From DATBAX01 sp963723765 (lineage in GTDB: Bacteria > Acidobacteriota > Terriglobia > Terriglobales > Acidobacteriaceae), in contig CAVRSD010000003.1 in assembly GCA_963723765.1 (NCBI GenBank), positions 868,001 to 932,000 on the forward strand: 64,000 bases of DNA, written 5' to 3'. The notes beneath the pieces are model-generated. The model ran no database searches, had not been told where the DNA came from, and saw nothing but the letters and a program-made list of their open reading frames with translations. Position numbers and translations under genes: made by a program. Below, one piece after another: positions 26,493 to 35,696 of this stretch; the stretch's first letter is position 1; each line of letters begins with the position of its first letter.

Positions 26493-26861
26493 CTAAGTCG
26501 CCGAGTGCTTTGCCTTAACTTCCTTGAATGATTCCAATGCTTGACGTTCGTCATCGTAAATCTGGAACAATCGATTCAGTCTGGTTGTCTGCAATACATC
26601 ATGCAGCCGTGGCCCGACCCCGGTCAGCTTCATTTCTGTTCCAGCCCCAAGTGCCGACGTATTGAGGGTCACCAGCGTTGCCAGACCACCACTATCCACA
26701 TGATTCACGCCGCTCAAATCCAGCAAAATCTGCTTGGTAGAACCAAACAATTGCGTAACCTGGTCCCGCAAAATACCGGACTCCTCGCCAAACACGATAC
26801 GTCCCTGGCAAGAAAGGATTGTAACCCCGTCAGCTTGGCGCGTTTCGATCTTCAAATCCAT
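26493..26861 (-). CDS. STAS-domain anti-sigma factor antagonist
   Basis: 122 residues from the ATG after GGAG. A TTG at 26873 is an alternative. It is a single STAS domain: LKIETRQADGVTILSCQGRIVFGEES, then ILLDLSGVNHVDSGGLATLV with the phosphorylatable Ser after VD, and LNRLFQIYDDERQALESF. In partner switching the unphosphorylated protein captures an anti-sigma kinase. It lies immediately upstream of the FHA-GAF-PP2C gene and is probably co-transcribed with it. Confidence 0.9.
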   Translation of the reverse strand: MDLKIETRQADGVTILSCQGRIVFGEESGILRDQVTQLFGSTKQILLDLSGVNHVDSGGLATLVTLNTSALGAGTEMKLTGVGPRLHDVLQTTRLNRLFQIYDDERQALESFKEVKAKHSAT

Positions 26862-26890
26862 TTCACGCTCCAAAGCGTCAAGGCAATGAT

Positions 26891-28201
26891 TTACAGCAAC
26901 CTAGCATACCTTAGCGCTAGTCGCGAAGAACAGCATTGGCCAGCGGCGCGAGCAACAAGCAGCACCACGACCGGAGTCATCATGCTACTCCAAAGGGGTG
27001 CCGACCAGGCTTTTTGTACAGACGCTTGCGGCAGCACAAAAGAGGCTACCGTCAGGGCTACCGCAGCCAACCAGGGCCAACAAAAGACGAACCCGCCCAG
27101 GATGCAAACTAAACGTCTCAAAACATCTTTCGCTCGAAAAAAACTGGCATTCTGGACCAGCAAGAGAATGCCAGGCAATAGCAGCGCCTGATTATAGAGA
27201 GATGTCATCGGGATAACCACGACGGTCGCAACCAGTATCAGAGATGAAACCAGAGCAAAAACGGGGGTGTCTGGCCTTGCGCGTCGGGCTCGCCAACATG
27301 CGACTGCCAATGCCATGACAACCACCACGGTGAGCGATAGACCCAAACTTGGCGTGGTGACCACTGCTAACACTGATTCCGGCTGGCCTGTGTAATTCCG
27401 ATATGCGAGGAGGGCCCCGTAAAAGCTTCCGATCCATCCCGGCAGCACCCACTGCGCACCTGCCACCAGAAGCGTCATTGTGCCGCCGAAGCCCCAAAGG
27501 AAGCTCCGCCGCTGGCGCCATTCGCTGCACGCCCACAGAACCAGCCATATCACCAAGGGCAAAACCAGTTGGGGCTTAATGGTTGCAAGGGCCAGCAAAA
27601 CGCCTGCCAGCAGGAGATGCCCACCCACCAACAACACCACGGATCCGGCAATCAATCCACTAACTGCCAAGGTCAATTGCTGAAGTTTGAGTGCCTGCAC
27701 CACGGGGAAAAGCCCCAGGGTAAGGACAATCAAGATTGCCGTAACCGCAGCAGATGGACGCCAGCGAAACGCCCGTAGCCACAATGGGACCGTGGCAGCC
27801 GTCAAGATCACCAGGAACCAGCGAAAAACTTCTTGCACAGCTGAGAACGGAAAGCCAATCGTTGGAGCCACCAGAAAAACTACATATACGGGATAGGCAA
27901 ATGCCTGCTGATCTTTCGGGTCTCCGGGACGCGTGGGATCGAGCGCGCGCCCGTAGTAACCGATTTGAATTTCGCGCGTCACTTCCGGACTGTAGGGATT
28001 GCGGTGGTGTAGCAGCAATTCACGCGCACCCAGCCAGCGCGGATAAAGGTCAGACAGGCTTCCCCGCGGCGAGTCGTAGGCCGCCGCAGCCGAAACCTGG
28101 TGTGGAATCATCACCCGCTGCACGTAGAACCACATGCTGGCCGCAAAGAGCAGCGCCAGAAGCAACCCGAGTTTGGGATTCTTTAACAAAGTGGCGGCCA
28201 C
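26891..28201 (-). CDS. GT87 / DUF2029 family polytopic membrane protein
   Basis: 436 residues from GTG, with about ten predicted membrane helices. The GT87-type features are DLYPRWLGARELLLHHRNPYSPE in the first periplasmic loop (conserved Asp), the FAYPVYVVFLVAPTIGFPF segment near 100, and LATIKPQLVLPLVIW near 215. The family contains polyprenyl-phosphate-mannose-using mannosyltransferases such as mycobacterial PimE. Acceptor and sugar are unknown here. It starts 39 bases from a divergent related gene. The plus-strand gene at 30278 is a clear paralogue. Confidence 0.8.
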   Translation of the reverse strand: MAATLLKNPKLGLLLALLFAASMWFYVQRVMIPHQVSAAAAYDSPRGSLSDLYPRWLGARELLLHHRNPYSPEVTREIQIGYYGRALDPTRPGDPKDQQAFAYPVYVVFLVAPTIGFPFSAVQEVFRWFLVILTAATVPLWLRAFRWRPSAAVTAILIVLTLGLFPVVQALKLQQLTLAVSGLIAGSVVLLVGGHLLLAGVLLALATIKPQLVLPLVIWLVLWACSEWRQRRSFLWGFGGTMTLLVAGAQWVLPGWIGSFYGALLAYRNYTGQPESVLAVVTTPSLGLSLTVVVVMALAVACWRARRARPDTPVFALVSSLILVATVVVIPMTSLYNQALLLPGILLLVQNASFFRAKDVLRRLVCILGGFVFCWPWLAAVALTVASFVLPQASVQKAWSAPLWSSMMTPVVVLLVARAAGQCCSSRLALRYARLL

Positions 28202-28240
28202 AAAATTGCTTCATGTTACAACTTATGCGGGCAACTTTCC

Positions 28241-29120
28241 GTGCGAATGCGAATTCTGATAGCTGCGTCCATCGGATTGGCGAGCGGGTTTTTCTGCTGG
28301 TTGTTATTGACCCACTTCCAATTGGGTGCGGCGGATTTCACCTGGGCGATCCGCGCCGCCCAGGATTTGCTTGCCCATAGGAATCCATATAGCACGCCAT
28401 TGCAGTTGTATCCTCTGCCGGTAGCCATTTTTGGCTTGCCTTTTGTGTGGATGCGTCCGGAAATTGCCGCCGGGGTTTTCTACGGAATCAGCTCCGCATT
28501 ATTGGCTTTCGGATTAAGCCGCGAAGGCTATCACCGGTTGTTGATTTTCCTGGCTTACCCGTATTGGGCGGGGATCCTCACGGCACAGTGGCCACCACTC
28601 ATTATGGCCAGCGCCTTCTTCCCTTTCCTGTTGCCGGCAACTCTGGCCAAGCCACAAATTGGATTGCCGGTGGCGCTAACACACCTGAGCCGCAGCGGCG
28701 TTCTGGCATGCATTGCTGTCCTGCTGCTTAGCCTGGCAATCATGCCCAGGTGGCCATGTTATGGATGGCGAATGCGGGCCACTATGAGCGTTTTATCCCT
28801 TGCTGGTCTTTCCGGGATTTCTGCTCGCGCTGGCCCTGTTGCGCTACAGCGACCGGGATGCATTGCTGCTTCTGTTGATGGCGATCATGCCGCAACGCTG
28901 GTTCTATGACACTTTGATTCTTTGGCTTATACCTAAAACTAGGCGAGCGATCGTGTGGACAGTTTTCTTCAGTTGGGTGCCGGGGATTTGGCGCTGGTAT
29001 CACATTCCGCACAGTTACGTTCAAGTGGGAAGATGGACCGTATGTTTCATCTATCTGCCAATGCTGGTTGTCGTGCTGAGTCGGTTTCTGACCTCCAGGC
29101 ATATCCGGGAGACCAATTGA
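28241..29120 (+). pseudogene. GT87-like membrane protein, two frame breaks
   Basis: The frame from 28241 (GTG, or ATG at 28247) encodes a hydrophobic protein: LIAASIGLASGFFCWLL, DFTWAIRAAQDLLAHRNPYSTPLQ, YPLPVAIFGLPFVWM, LAKPQIGLPVALTHL. It fails near 28755. A middle stretch in a second frame (MLWMANAGHYERFIP) and a last stretch from 28800 (LLVFPGFLLALALLRYSD...PQRWFYDTLILWLIP...) continue it. Each break is a missing base. Rejoined, the protein is about 293 residues with 8-9 helices. It is a smaller relative of the GT87 proteins on both sides. Its stop overlaps the next start as TTGA. Confidence 0.7.
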
Positions 29121-30278
29121 CCCTCGCGGCAACAAACAAGAGAAGCCCCGGCAGCTTTCATTACTGGATCAGTGCAGTGTTGGCCCTGGCGCTGATACCG
29201 TTTCTAAAGAAGTTGAATCTGCCAGTCAGTTTTGATTGGGTAACTCTCGGTTCCGCATACTGGCTTGTACTCGCAGCGCAATCGATCTTCGTCGCTACTC
29301 TGCTTTGTCTCATAGGGTTTCCGGCCGAGGAAAGCTTCAGGCCGGCGATTCGGCGATTGCAGCAAAACAAGGTTCGAATCGCTTTTTGGCTTGTATATTT
29401 CCTCATCCTCTTCTGGCAGCTCACCTGGGTGAAAGCTCTCATTCTCACCATCGATACCATTGCCATCCTGGAATTTCGCGAGCGCCTCAAACCAGGAACT
29501 CTTGGGAAAGCACTCTTAGCGGTTTTCCTTCCCGCCTGCTATCTGTTCGTCGGATTCCTGGTGGTCTTCGCTTACAACGACATCATTCTCTCGGTGAGTT
29601 TCTATGGCGCCGCTGACCCTACATTTAGTGCCATGGACAAGTGGCTGCTCCATGGGGCCTCGGTGTCGTTCGATCTGCCACTGGGCAGTGCATCTTTCCA
29701 GTTTCTTTTTTCAGATTTCTGCAATTCATTTATTTCGGAATGTTTGCTCAGATTGGGGCTGCATTGCTGCTCACAAGCCTGCATTACGGGAGATTTCGTG
29801 GGTTGCGGTTCGTAGGCGCGATACTGACCGGTTACTACCTGGCGTTCGTCTTGTTCTATCTATGGCCAAGCCAGGGCCCGTACTATCTTTGCCCTATTCA
29901 CTTCTCTGACTTTCCCAACACGCTGCAAGTTTATGCAATCCAGAAAAACTCCATCCTGAACTCGCAGGCGTTGTGGAACCATGTACCCATCGCCCGCATT
30001 TCCACCGATTACTACATTGCCTTTCCTTGCATGCACATCGCGCAGCCACTCATTGCGCTTTGGTTCCTACGGCGCTGGAAGCGAATCATGATCGTTCTGA
30101 TTGTCTATGACGTATTGCTGTGGCTGCGATCATCTTGCTGGAATGGCATTATTTCGTCGATGTTCTGGCCGGCATATTGGTCGCTATTGTCGCCATCGCC
30201 GCAGTAGATTGGCATGAATTCTGGAGCTGGGTGACGAAGCGCCAGTTGGAATCCGCAGAAGATATGAGTGCTGCTTGA
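29117..30278 (+). pseudogene. PAP2 / Aur1-like phosphotransferase membrane protein, two frame breaks
   Basis: The frame starts at TTG 29117 (TLAATNKRSPGSFHYWI) and encodes several helices to about 29690. Then a second frame gives FFRFLQFIYFGMFAQIGAALL, WPSQGPYYLCPIHF, and TDYYIAFPCMHIAQPLIALWFL. After a break near 30120 a third frame gives LLEWHYFVDVLAGILVA and stops at 30278. PCMH and HYFVDVLAG match the phosphatase motifs C2 and C3 of the PAP2 family members related to fungal inositol-phosphorylceramide synthase. Both breaks are missing bases. Rejoined length is about 387 residues. It is sandwiched between GT87-type genes. Confidence 0.78.
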
Positions 30279-31543
30279 TGGATCCTGCCCGTACCAATTC
30301 CCGGCGTTGGCTCTGGCTGGTACTGTCCTTCGTCTCGGCATTCGGCATGTGGCACTACGTCACATATATCTGGAGCGCCAATCAACCGGCTCATTTTTCT
30401 GATCTGTACGCGCAATGGTGGACGGCCCACGAGTTATTCCTGCACGGTCGCCAGCCCTACACTCCCACGATCGCCCGAGAAATTCAGACGATGATTTACG
30501 GGGCACCCGTCTCCACGGTGAATACTGGCGATCCATCCGAGTTGTCCGGAGGATTCGCGTACCCGCTCTATGTTGTCTTTCTCATGTGGCCGACATTGCA
30601 CATGCAGTTCGCTGCTGTCCAAACCCTGTTTTCGTTTCTTTTTGCCGGACTGACTTTGTCGAGCCTTTGGCTGTGGCTGAACGCATTGAACTGGAAAGTA
30701 TCTTTGCCTGAATTGGCAACCCTCGCGTTTTTCTCGCTAGGGAGCTTCCCTGCATTGCAAGGAATCAAGCTGCAAAATCTGAGCCTGTTGGCAGCGTTCC
30801 TGGTAGCGGCAGCGCTGGCCTCACTTGTGGCAGATCATCTGATTCTTGCTGGAGTTCTGATGGCTGCGGCCTCCATCAAACCCCAGTTTGTAGTCTTGTT
30901 ACTTCCCTGGTTGGCTATCTGGATCATGGGAGATTGGCGGCAGCGGCGCTCGTTTGCCTGGAGTTTTCTGGGCGCGATGTCGTTCCTGATTCTGAGCAGC
31001 GAATTGCTCGTGCCGGGCTGGATCTCGCGTTTCTTCGAGATAGTTCGAGCCTACAAGCAATACACTTACGGGCACTCGTTACTCGATGTATGGTTGACTC
31101 CTAGAATCGGTCCGTTTGTAGCGGCTGCGTTCATGCTTATGGCACTGGCGCTCGGCTGGCGTTGCCGAACATGTCAGGCAAAATCGACGCAATTCCTGTT
31201 CGCCTCCTGCTTTGTTTTGGCCGCAACCTTGGTAGTCATCCCTACTTTGGCTCCGCACACTCAACTGCTCTTGCTACCCGGCTTTCTGCTGTTACTTCGC
31301 TATTACCGTTCGATCTGGCAATCTGGCCGTACGGCCCGCCTGCTGCTCATGGCTGCATGGATCCTGCCTGCATGGGCCTGGCTTGCGGCTTCAGGCCTGA
31401 CTTTAGCGACGATCTGGGTACCCAGCGCCACTTTGCTGCGTTTTTGGATGCTGCCCCTCTACACCAGCCCGTTAATACCACTTGGAATCCTGTTGGCCTT
31501 GGGATCTGCCCTATGGAATAAAACGGCGCACCGAGCACCTTGA
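30278..31543 (+). CDS. GT87 / DUF2029 family polytopic membrane protein
   Basis: 421 residues from the ATG that overlaps the preceding stop (TGATG). A TTG at 30275 is an alternative. It parallels the protein at 26891: HFSDLYAQWWTAHELFLHGRQPYTP, FAYPLYVVFLMWPTLHMQF, AAASIKPQFVVLLLPWLAIWIMGDWRQRRSFAWSFLG. About ten helices are predicted. A membrane glycosyltransferase using a lipid-linked sugar is the family expectation; the substrate is unknown. It is intact, unlike the two genes before it. Confidence 0.82.
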   Translation: MDPARTNSRRWLWLVLSFVSAFGMWHYVTYIWSANQPAHFSDLYAQWWTAHELFLHGRQPYTPTIAREIQTMIYGAPVSTVNTGDPSELSGGFAYPLYVVFLMWPTLHMQFAAVQTLFSFLFAGLTLSSLWLWLNALNWKVSLPELATLAFFSLGSFPALQGIKLQNLSLLAAFLVAAALASLVADHLILAGVLMAAASIKPQFVVLLLPWLAIWIMGDWRQRRSFAWSFLGAMSFLILSSELLVPGWISRFFEIVRAYKQYTYGHSLLDVWLTPRIGPFVAAAFMLMALALGWRCRTCQAKSTQFLFASCFVLAATLVVIPTLAPHTQLLLLPGFLLLLRYYRSIWQSGRTARLLLMAAWILPAWAWLAASGLTLATIWVPSATLLRFWMLPLYTSPLIPLGILLALGSALWNKTAHRAP

Positions 31544-31702
31544 TCGAATCCGGCCTACCCCTCAACACCCTGGAGAACTAGTGCCTTGGAAGGAACAATA
31601 CCTGCCCTAGTGTGCAAGAAATTGTCGCTCGTCTGGAGACACCTCAGGGTATGATGGACAGAATATTTTTAGATCCTTTTTTTTCTCCGTAAGTTGTTGA
31701 TT

Positions 31703-31730
31703 TTGGAAAGATCGAAGTTGGGCTTGTAAA
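31703..31730 (+). promoter_or_regulatory. possible promoter of the Tad/Flp pilus operon
   Basis: TTGGAA (31703-31708), 16-base spacer, TGTAAA (31725-31730), each four of six to consensus, about 70 bases before the flp ribosome site. A T-rich run (TCCTTTTTTTTCTCC, about 31675-31687) lies just upstream. Tentative. Confidence 0.3.
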
Positions 31731-31809
31731 CTGAAGATTGCGCATTAAATTGCACAAGATCAGGCTGGATCGCTCCGCCTATCCGCCTGATTCGATTGGA
31801 GGACATGAG

Positions 31810-31974
31810 ATGAAGCACAGACTCTATCGCTTGTTGGCTGATGAGAATGGACAGGACATCGCCGAATACGCCGTCATGCTGGCGGTGATTCTGGTAATCG
31901 TAGTAGGCACCATTCGACTCATTGGCTCTAATGCCAATAATGTTTTTTCTTCCGTTGCGAGTTCGGTACAGTAG
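31810..31974 (+). CDS. flp: Flp/Fap-type pilin
   Basis: 54 residues after a GGAGG site 7 bases upstream; a longer frame from 31738 has no site. It is a class III signal: KHRLYRLLADENG, then QDIAEYA with the conserved Glu-Tyr pair, then one hydrophobic helix (VMLAVILVIVVGTIRLIG). A Tad-type prepilin peptidase would cut after the Gly at residue 14. The mature protein is the pilus subunit. It is the first gene of the locus; no CpaA/TadV peptidase is seen in the window. Confidence 0.93.
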   Translation: MKHRLYRLLADENGQDIAEYAVMLAVILVIVVGTIRLIGSNANNVFSSVASSVQ

Positions 31975-32073
31975 CGGCACAGCATTGAGCAGGAAGCAGC
32001 GCGGGCTGGTAGCATTATTCTCCCGCGACAGAGCCGAGGCGGTGCCCGGCGATTTCGTAGGTCAGGAGTAGTT

Positions 32074-32907
32074 ATGAATCGCAATCGGCTATTCTTTATC
32101 GGACTGATCGCCCTGGCGTTAGCGGCGTTTGTCAGCCTGCTCGTCTATAAAAACTTGCAAAAACCCGGCGCCGCCATGGTGGCTGGTGAGGGCGTGGTTA
32201 TCGCCGCAGATGATATTCAAGTAGGGACAAAAATCGCAGCCAGCGACCTGAAATTAGTGCAGTTTCCTGCTGCCACCCTGCCCAGAGGTTACTACTCCAA
32301 AATATCGCAAGTCGTGGGCCGCGGAGCCATTCTGCCGATTTCTGCCGGGGAATTCATTCTGCCCAACCGGCTTGCCGGGGAGAATTCCGGGTACGGACTT
32401 CCCTCTCTGATTCCACCAGGTATGCGGGCAGTTTCCGTACGGGTGAATGACATCGTAGCGGTTGCAGGTTTCGTGATTCCCGGAACGCATGTCGACGTGT
32501 TGCTGACCGGCAACCCCGGAGCATCCAGTGAACAGCAGACCACGACCGTGCTGGAGAACGTGGCGGTCATTGCCACGGGACAGAAACTGGAACGCAACTC
32601 CGCAGGCGAGCCCCAGACAACTCCAGTGATTACGCTGTTGGTTTCCCCCGATGACGGACAGAAACTGACTTTGGCCAGCAGCCAGGGACACATTCAGCTG
32701 GCTCTGCGCAACCCACTCGACACCAAGCAGGAAAGTGTAGCTTCGGTAACCACCAATTCGCTTTATAGGAATGGGCCCCCCGTTGCCGCTCCAGTGGTGC
32801 GGACAAAATCGAAACACATCAGTGCGGTCACGCCTCCGCCGCCGCCCCGGGTTTACACCATCGAGGTCATTCGAGGCACCGAGAAGAAAGACGTTACGCC
32901 GGATTGA
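32074..32907 (+). CDS. cpaB: Tad pilus assembly protein CpaB/RcpC
   Basis: 277 residues after CAGGAG. One N-terminal membrane helix (FFIGLIALALAAFVSLLVY) is followed by the SAF domain (GVVIAADDIQVGTKIAASDLKLVQFP) and the RcpC/CpaB core (GMRAVSVRVNDIVAVAGFVIPGTHVDVLLTG). The C-terminus is a Pro-rich tail. CpaB is periplasmic and associates with the secretin. It lies 99 bases after flp and 64 before cpaC. Confidence 0.93.
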   Translation: MNRNRLFFIGLIALALAAFVSLLVYKNLQKPGAAMVAGEGVVIAADDIQVGTKIAASDLKLVQFPAATLPRGYYSKISQVVGRGAILPISAGEFILPNRLAGENSGYGLPSLIPPGMRAVSVRVNDIVAVAGFVIPGTHVDVLLTGNPGASSEQQTTTVLENVAVIATGQKLERNSAGEPQTTPVITLLVSPDDGQKLTLASSQGHIQLALRNPLDTKQESVASVTTNSLYRNGPPVAAPVVRTKSKHISAVTPPPPPRVYTIEVIRGTEKKDVTPD

Positions 32908-32971
32908 GGTGAGACTTGCGTAAGAGGTTAGAAACCATGGCGATCAGCTCCCGCAGGTGGAAGGACCAGAA

Positions 32972-34423
32972 ATGAAATTCGGCAGAGCAGGGTGGAATAC
33001 GTTAGCGATTGTGTACTTGCTCTCTGCGCTGGCATGGGGCCAGACTCCTGACCAATCCCAGCCGGCTGCGCCAGCGGCTCAGGCGGCCTCCGAGCAAGCC
33101 CAGCCTCAAGCTCCGACCGTAAGTGCCCCTACGCCGCAACCGGAAACACCGGGTGCGAGCGCAGCCCCCTTGCGAGTAATGGTGGACAAATCCCTGCTCA
33201 TCAACACCACGGAGCGCCTCAAGCGGGTTTCCGTAACCGATCCCACCGTTGCCGACGTGATGGTAGTTGCACCAACCCAAATCCTGGTTCATGGACGGGC
33301 CGCGGGTGAAGTTTCGCTGTTGATCTGGGACGAATTGGAACGTTCTCGCAGTTTCGATCTGCGCGTGGATGTGGACGTCAGCGCCGCGGCTGAAGAAGAA
33401 AAGCGCATATTCCCGGACGAGCAAATCGATGTCACGCCGTCCCGTTCTGCGATTGTTCTCTCCGGCCATGTCACCACGGAAGACATTTCGAAGCGAGCCG
33501 GAATGATCGCGGAAGCCTACTCCAAAAATGTCGTCAACGTTCTGACCTTTGGGCCGGTAGGCGCGCAGGAAATCTTATTGGAAGTTAAATTTGCCGAGGT
33601 CGATCGCACGGCCGTCCTGCAACTTGGATCCAATTTCTTTTTACCCGGTGCCGGTCATACCGTGGCCACCAGCACGACCGGACAGTTCGGTGGATTTTCA
33701 TTGTCTACGAGTGGAACCTCCACGGCGGCCAACGGAACCACTTCGACAACGACAACTCCGCCAACGATCAATGTCAGCAATGCTTTGAACCTTTTTCTTT
33801 TCCGCAATGACATTAATTTTGGCGCGATCGTGCAAGCGCTCGAGCAAAAAAACCTGTTGGAGATTTTGGCGGAACCGAATCTGATCGCGGTCAATGGCAA
33901 GGAAGCCAGCTTTCTGGCTGGCGGCGAATTTCCCTTCCCCATTGTCCAGCCGGGGCAGGGATTCACGGCTGTCACTATTTCCTTCAAGGAATTTGGGGTG
34001 AGGCTAAGGTTCACTCCTGTCATCATGCCCAATGGGAATATTCATCTGCGAGTTGTTCCGGAAGTGAGCCAGTTGGATTTCACGAACGGTCTTTCGATCT
34101 CAGGATTCACCATTCCTGCTCTCAGCACGAGGCGCGCGGATACCGAATTTGAACTTCAGGATGGACAAAGCTTTGTGATCGCCGGGTTAATGGACAATCG
34201 TCTCACTAATATCGCGAATAAGATGCCGGGCCTTGGCGATATCCCGATCCTGGGAAATCTATTCAAAAGCAAGAACATGCAAAAGAGTAAAACGGAACTG
34301 ATGGTGTTGTGCACGGTGCACCGGATTTCACCCAGCACGCAACCACCGGTATTACCCACGGATCCGAAACCGTTCCTCGATAAAGATAAGTTTGATAGCT
34401 CGAAGACTCCCGGCAAGAAATAA
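32972..34423 (+). CDS. cpaC: Tad pilus secretin CpaC/RcpA
   Basis: 483 residues from the ATG after AAGGA; a GTG at 32957 is an alternative. A signal peptide is followed by a Pro/Ala/Gln-rich linker. Next come the pilus-assembly N domain (VMVDKSLLINTTERLKRVSVTDPTVADVMV), a BON-like region, and the secretin core (LEILAEPNLIAVNGKEASFLAGGEFPFPI near 305; FVIAGLMDNRLTNIANKMPGLGDIPILGNLF near 410). It forms the outer-membrane channel. A Ser/Thr-rich loop (SLSTSGTSTAANGTTSTTTTP) interrupts the core near 245. Confidence 0.94.
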   Translation: MKFGRAGWNTLAIVYLLSALAWGQTPDQSQPAAPAAQAASEQAQPQAPTVSAPTPQPETPGASAAPLRVMVDKSLLINTTERLKRVSVTDPTVADVMVVAPTQILVHGRAAGEVSLLIWDELERSRSFDLRVDVDVSAAAEEEKRIFPDEQIDVTPSRSAIVLSGHVTTEDISKRAGMIAEAYSKNVVNVLTFGPVGAQEILLEVKFAEVDRTAVLQLGSNFFLPGAGHTVATSTTGQFGGFSLSTSGTSTAANGTTSTTTTPPTINVSNALNLFLFRNDINFGAIVQALEQKNLLEILAEPNLIAVNGKEASFLAGGEFPFPIVQPGQGFTAVTISFKEFGVRLRFTPVIMPNGNIHLRVVPEVSQLDFTNGLSISGFTIPALSTRRADTEFELQDGQSFVIAGLMDNRLTNIANKMPGLGDIPILGNLFKSKNMQKSKTELMVLCTVHRISPSTQPPVLPTDPKPFLDKDKFDSSKTPGKK

Positions 34424-34516
34424 CAGCGATGGGGACCGGATTAGGGATATTACGCAGCGTGGCATCACAGTAGTTGAGTACAGACGTAAACGAATCGAAG
34501 GGTCGGAAATAGGATC

Positions 34517-35689
34517 ATGCCCGAGCTTTCTGTAGTTATTATTGCCACCGACAGCGACCAGCGCGCCGTCCTGCAGGTCCTGGTAGACGGTACTGGAGTG
34601 GCGAAGACCATGCAGACCTCTCTCAGCTTTCCTGTCGCGGCCACGGATCCGGTGATGCGCCGTGTCCAGAGCGCGAAAGCAGACGCGATTCTGGTGGACA
34701 TCCCCGCCGAAAACCCGGCAGCGGCGTTGCGCGCAGTGGAGTTACTTCACGAAGAGATTCCTGGCTCTGCATTGTTTGCGATCGGCAGCATGTCGCAGCC
34801 GCAGACCATCGTCAGCGCGATGCGTTCCGGCGCGCGTGAGTTCATTGAACGTCCGACCACCACTACCGACCTTCTGGAAGCCTTCGTCCGACTTTCGGCG
34901 GCACAACGAAAAGTGCAACGGGAAGAAATTCGCGGACGAGTCTTTACCGTGGTCAACGCCAAAGGCGGCAGCGGAGCCACCACGGTTGCCGTCAATTTGG
35001 CACTGGCGTTGCAATCGGCTCATGGCAACGTGGCGCTGGTGGATATGGCTCCGCTCGGGCACGCGGCGCTGCATATGAATCTGAAGCCGACGTTCACCAT
35101 TGCGGATGCGATCCGCAACCTGCATCGCATGGATAGCTCTTTGCTGGAAAGCTTTACTACCCGCCATAGCGGCGGGCTCCAATTGCTTGCGGGTACCAAC
35201 GTTCCGCTCGCCGTGGAACCTTCCACTGCTGAATTTGCCCGATTGTTCGACATGCTGGTGGCGCATTTCCGTTATGTGGTGGTGGATGCTTCCATGCGTG
35301 TCGACGCCACCACCCGATTGGTAAGTAACATTTCGCAGGGGGTATTGCTGGTGGCCCATGCCGACGTAGCGTCTTTATGGAGCGCGGCGAAAATTCAGCA
35401 GTATCTGGGGGAGACCGGAGGACGCGAGCGATTGCATCTCGTTCTCAATCGCTTTCGGAAGATTCCTGGGTTCACCGAAGCGGACGCCGAAGCTGCAGCC
35501 GGCATCAAATTGCTTTGGAAAATCCCCAATCAGTATTTCGCTGTATCCACGGCCATTGATCGGGGCGTGCCGATTATGCAGCAAAGTCATTCCGAGATGG
35601 CACGGTCTTTCATGGGCCTGGCAGCAAGCTTGACCCAGAATGATGCGCCGGTGAAGCGCGCGGCCTGGTCTTTGTTTAAAATCAGTTAG
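34517..35689 (+). CDS. cpaE: Tad pilus localisation ATPase CpaE/TadZ
   Basis: 390 residues. Residues 1-130 form a receiver-like domain (LSVVIIATDSDQRAVLQVL, GAREFIERPTTTTDLLEAF). A ParA/MinD ATPase fold follows with the atypical Walker A KGGSGATTVAVNLAL near 150, which lacks the usual second Lys, as in other TadZ proteins, then VALVDMAP and a C-terminal VPIMQQSHSEMARSF. TadZ places the pilus machine at the pole. cpaF follows after 7 bases. Confidence 0.92.
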   Translation: MPELSVVIIATDSDQRAVLQVLVDGTGVAKTMQTSLSFPVAATDPVMRRVQSAKADAILVDIPAENPAAALRAVELLHEEIPGSALFAIGSMSQPQTIVSAMRSGAREFIERPTTTTDLLEAFVRLSAAQRKVQREEIRGRVFTVVNAKGGSGATTVAVNLALALQSAHGNVALVDMAPLGHAALHMNLKPTFTIADAIRNLHRMDSSLLESFTTRHSGGLQLLAGTNVPLAVEPSTAEFARLFDMLVAHFRYVVVDASMRVDATTRLVSNISQGVLLVAHADVASLWSAAKIQQYLGETGGRERLHLVLNRFRKIPGFTEADAEAAAGIKLLWKIPNQYFAVSTAIDRGVPIMQQSHSEMARSFMGLAASLTQNDAPVKRAAWSLFKIS

Positions 35690-35696
35690 GTAACCC

